DNA from: an uncultured bacterium
GTDB lineage: Bacteria > Bacillota > Clostridia > Lachnospirales > Lachnospiraceae
Direction: 5' to 3'
NCBI GenBank assembly: GCA_945871045.1
Contig: CAMBUC010000093.1
Location: 1-7,854, forward strand
DNA length: 7,854 nucleotides
The position numbers and the translations under genes are program-made. Shown piece after piece: positions 6,857-7,854 of the stretch (position 1 is the first letter of the stretch; the number at the start of each line of letters is the position of its first letter). The notes below the pieces were generated by a model. It saw only the letters and a list, made by a program, of their open reading frames with translations. It ran no database searches and had not been told where the DNA came from.

Positions 6857-6901
6857 TGGAACGTATGTTTTTTTATTGAAATTTATTAAGAAATAATGAA
6901 T

Positions 6902-6970
6902 AAAAAATGACTGGCAATCTCTGCTCCACACCGCAGGTGCGAAGTCGCAGAAATTACCAGTCATTTTTAT
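6902..6970 (-). terminator. Long hairpin terminator of the lgt operon, possibly bidirectional
   Basis: A 12-bp perfect outer stem pairs 6903-6914 (AAAAATGACTGG) with 6957-6968 (CCAGTCATTTTT). The stem continues inward through 6916-6924 and 6947-6955 with one mismatch, and the apex holds a small CACC-GCA-GGTG hairpin (6929-6939). On the minus strand a T-rich stretch follows the stem, and the hairpin begins 9 nt after the stop codon of the Spo0E-like gene. The other strand also ends in a T-rich run, so it could stop transcription both ways. It separates the lgt operon from the mraZ promoter. Confidence 0.85.
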
Positions 6971-6979
6971 TTTTTCATT

Positions 6980-7123
6980 TTACTGATCGATCAATCGTTC
7001 CAGTATCCTGTCTACCCGCCGGCTGGCAGCAAGACATCCCTCAGATCCCGGTCCCAATCGGATCAGTTCATTCAGTTTTTTCCGTTCTTCTTCTAACTGA
7101 CGCATCAGTTCAGTTTTTTCCAT
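6980..7123 (-). CDS. Spo0E-like aspartyl-phosphate phosphatase family mini-protein (putative)
   Basis: A 47-residue, highly charged, helical protein from the ATG at 7123. It has the two-helix pattern of the Spo0E family: LEEERKKLNELI (10-21) as the first helix, a short GPGSEG linker, then ASRRVDRILERLI (33-45), where SRRVD sits where the family has SQxLD. Spo0E proteins dephosphorylate the sporulation regulator Spo0A~P in Bacillus; clostridia carry many small homologues of mostly unknown target. The gene starts 7 nt after the lgt stop and ends 9 nt before the terminator, so it should be transcribed with lgt. The start is uncertain: AAAGG directly abuts the ATG, too close for a Shine-Dalgarno. 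An in-frame GTG at 7162 has GGTGG 6 nt upstream and would give 60 residues overlapping the lgt end. The missing glutamine in the motif weakens any claim of activity. Confidence 0.55.
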   Translation of the reverse strand: MEKTELMRQLEEERKKLNELIRLGPGSEGCLAASRRVDRILERLIDQ

Positions 7124-7130
7124 CCTTTGA

Positions 7131-7854
7131 TCAGATGTCTTCTGAAGGTATCTTTCCTCCACTTTTTGCCACCTTTCTGCGCATAACAATGATCCACACA
7201 GCTGACACCACTACCATAACTGCCCCAACAACCATTGAAACGGGAATTCCAAGCCCCGGAATCAACAACTGATCCGTACGCAGACTCTCTACCCAGAATC
7301 TTCCGACGCCATAACCGAAAAGATACAACAAGAATACTTCTCCATCAAACTTCTTACGCCGAATATACCAGATCAAAAATATCAGTAAAGCAAGATTCCA
7401 AAGAGATTCATATAAAAAAGTAGGATGAACCTGTATGTAGTCCACACCGTCAATTGTAAGGATATGGGCAGCGATAGATTCTGTGATCTCATGTTGTCTG
7501 ACTGCGTTCACCGGCAACTGCATGGCAAGCAGATTGTCTGTATATCCGCCAAAGCATTCCCGATTGAAAAAATTTCCCCAACGTCCGATGATCTGTCCGG
7601 TGATCAGCCCAAGACCTGCCGTATCGCATACGAGCGCAAACTTCATCCCACGTTTTTTACAAAAAAGAAACGTCGTCAGTATGGCTGCGATCACAGCCCC
7701 ATAAATTGCCAGTCCACCCTGTCTGAAATTAAATATCTGGATCAAATCATTCTTATAATTGTCCCAGGCAAAAACCACATAGTAAATACGTGCTCCGATC
7801 AGTGAGCAGACGATGGCAATGATCGCCAGATCCACATAATCATCCTGCTTCTGG
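7131..7854 (-). CDS. lgt: Lgt, prolipoprotein diacylglyceryl transferase (5' part cut by window edge)
   Basis: Integral membrane enzyme that moves diacylglycerol from phosphatidylglycerol onto the lipobox cysteine of prolipoproteins, the first step of lipoprotein maturation. The frame is open to the right edge, so the true start lies outside; an in-frame GTG at 7835 is internal, because family-like sequence (QDDYVDLAI) continues upstream of it. Counting from that GTG: RIYYV (16-20, family tyrosine), GGLAIYGA (40-47), the Lgt signature GRWGNFFNRE (84-93), HPTFLYES (137-144) and GRFWVESLRTD (178-188), with the Arg/Glu pair needed for catalysis. Several hydrophobic helices are evident. The GGLAIYGA loop has Tyr where the Escherichia coli enzyme has His103; this appears in other clostridial Lgt proteins as I recall them. 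It ends with TGA at 7131 and is followed by the Spo0E-like gene. Confidence 0.96.
   Translation of the reverse strand, partial: QKQDDYVDLAIIAIVCSLIGARIYYVVFAWDNYKNDLIQIFNFRQGGLAIYGAVIAAILTTFLFCKKRGMKFALVCDTAGLGLITGQIIGRWGNFFNRECFGGYTDNLLAMQLPVNAVRQHEITESIAAHILTIDGVDYIQVHPTFLYESLWNLALLIFLIWYIRRKKFDGEVFLLYLFGYGVGRFWVESLRTDQLLIPGLGIPVSMVVGAVMVVVSAVWIIVMRRKVAKSGGKIPSEDI

Noticed and set aside
6776..6964. Minus-strand open frame of 62 codons upstream of mraZ
   Set aside because: It runs through the terminator hairpin, the promoter and the GTGG boxes; its sequence is low in coding character and is better explained by regulatory DNA.
7159..7175. Two more GTGG-like boxes (CCACTTT and CCACCTT, 10 bp apart) inside the lgt 3' end
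   Set aside because: Only two copies, one mismatched, within coding sequence and more than 300 bp from the mraZ promoter; probably chance, though the 10-bp spacing is curious.
7235..7805. Possible plus-strand genes opposite lgt (7235-7423, 7425-7805, 7483-7704)
   Set aside because: Antisense to clear Lgt motifs, with no independent coding evidence.
1..7854. Mobile element, CRISPR array, defence island or other novel gene system
   Set aside because: No transposase, integrase, spaced repeat array or unfamiliar gene cluster is present; gene content is the conserved lgt and dcw neighbourhood.

Overview
The window is a stretch of bacterial chromosome read entirely from the minus strand. It holds the front of a division and cell wall (dcw) cluster plus the end of the operon upstream of it. 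Gene order, protein sequences, AT-leaning intergenic DNA and purine-rich ribosome binding sites point to a Gram-positive clostridium, most likely a Lachnospiraceae-type gut anaerobe. Two adjacent class B penicillin-binding proteins in the pbpB-spoVD arrangement and a Spo0E-like mini-protein suggest a spore former or a descendant of one. The genus assignment is inference.

Reading in the direction of transcription, from high to low coordinates: the 3' part of lgt (prolipoprotein diacylglyceryl transferase, cut by the window edge) is followed after 7 nt by a tiny Spo0E-like gene. A long hairpin terminator closes that operon. A new promoter (TTGATT, 17 bp, TATGAT) then starts the dcw operon. Just past its -10 lie four GTGG boxes at 10-11 bp spacing, which match the known style of MraZ operators. 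Next come mraZ, rsmH (mraW), an ftsL-like gene, a first class B PBP (ftsI/pbpB-like), a second class B PBP (spoVD-like) and the first 253 codons of mraY, cut by the left edge.

The genes form one functional unit. Lgt lipidates exported proteins. MraZ is the transcriptional regulator of the cluster. RsmH methylates 16S rRNA. FtsL and the division PBP belong to the septal peptidoglycan machine. The SpoVD-like PBP probably serves spore cortex or an alternative septal role. MraY makes lipid I, the precursor that both PBPs ultimately use.

I see no mobile element, CRISPR array, tRNA, rRNA or unknown multi-gene system. The most interesting points are regulatory or subtle: (1) a 12-bp perfect stem followed by six T that buries the Shine-Dalgarno sequence of the SpoVD-like gene directly against its start codon; (2) the four-box MraZ operator array; (3) a cysteine pair 19 residues apart near the active site of both PBPs, matching the redox-switch cysteines known from SpoVD; (4) KTA in place of the KTG box in the second PBP; (5) DnaA-box-like sequences in the mraZ leader.
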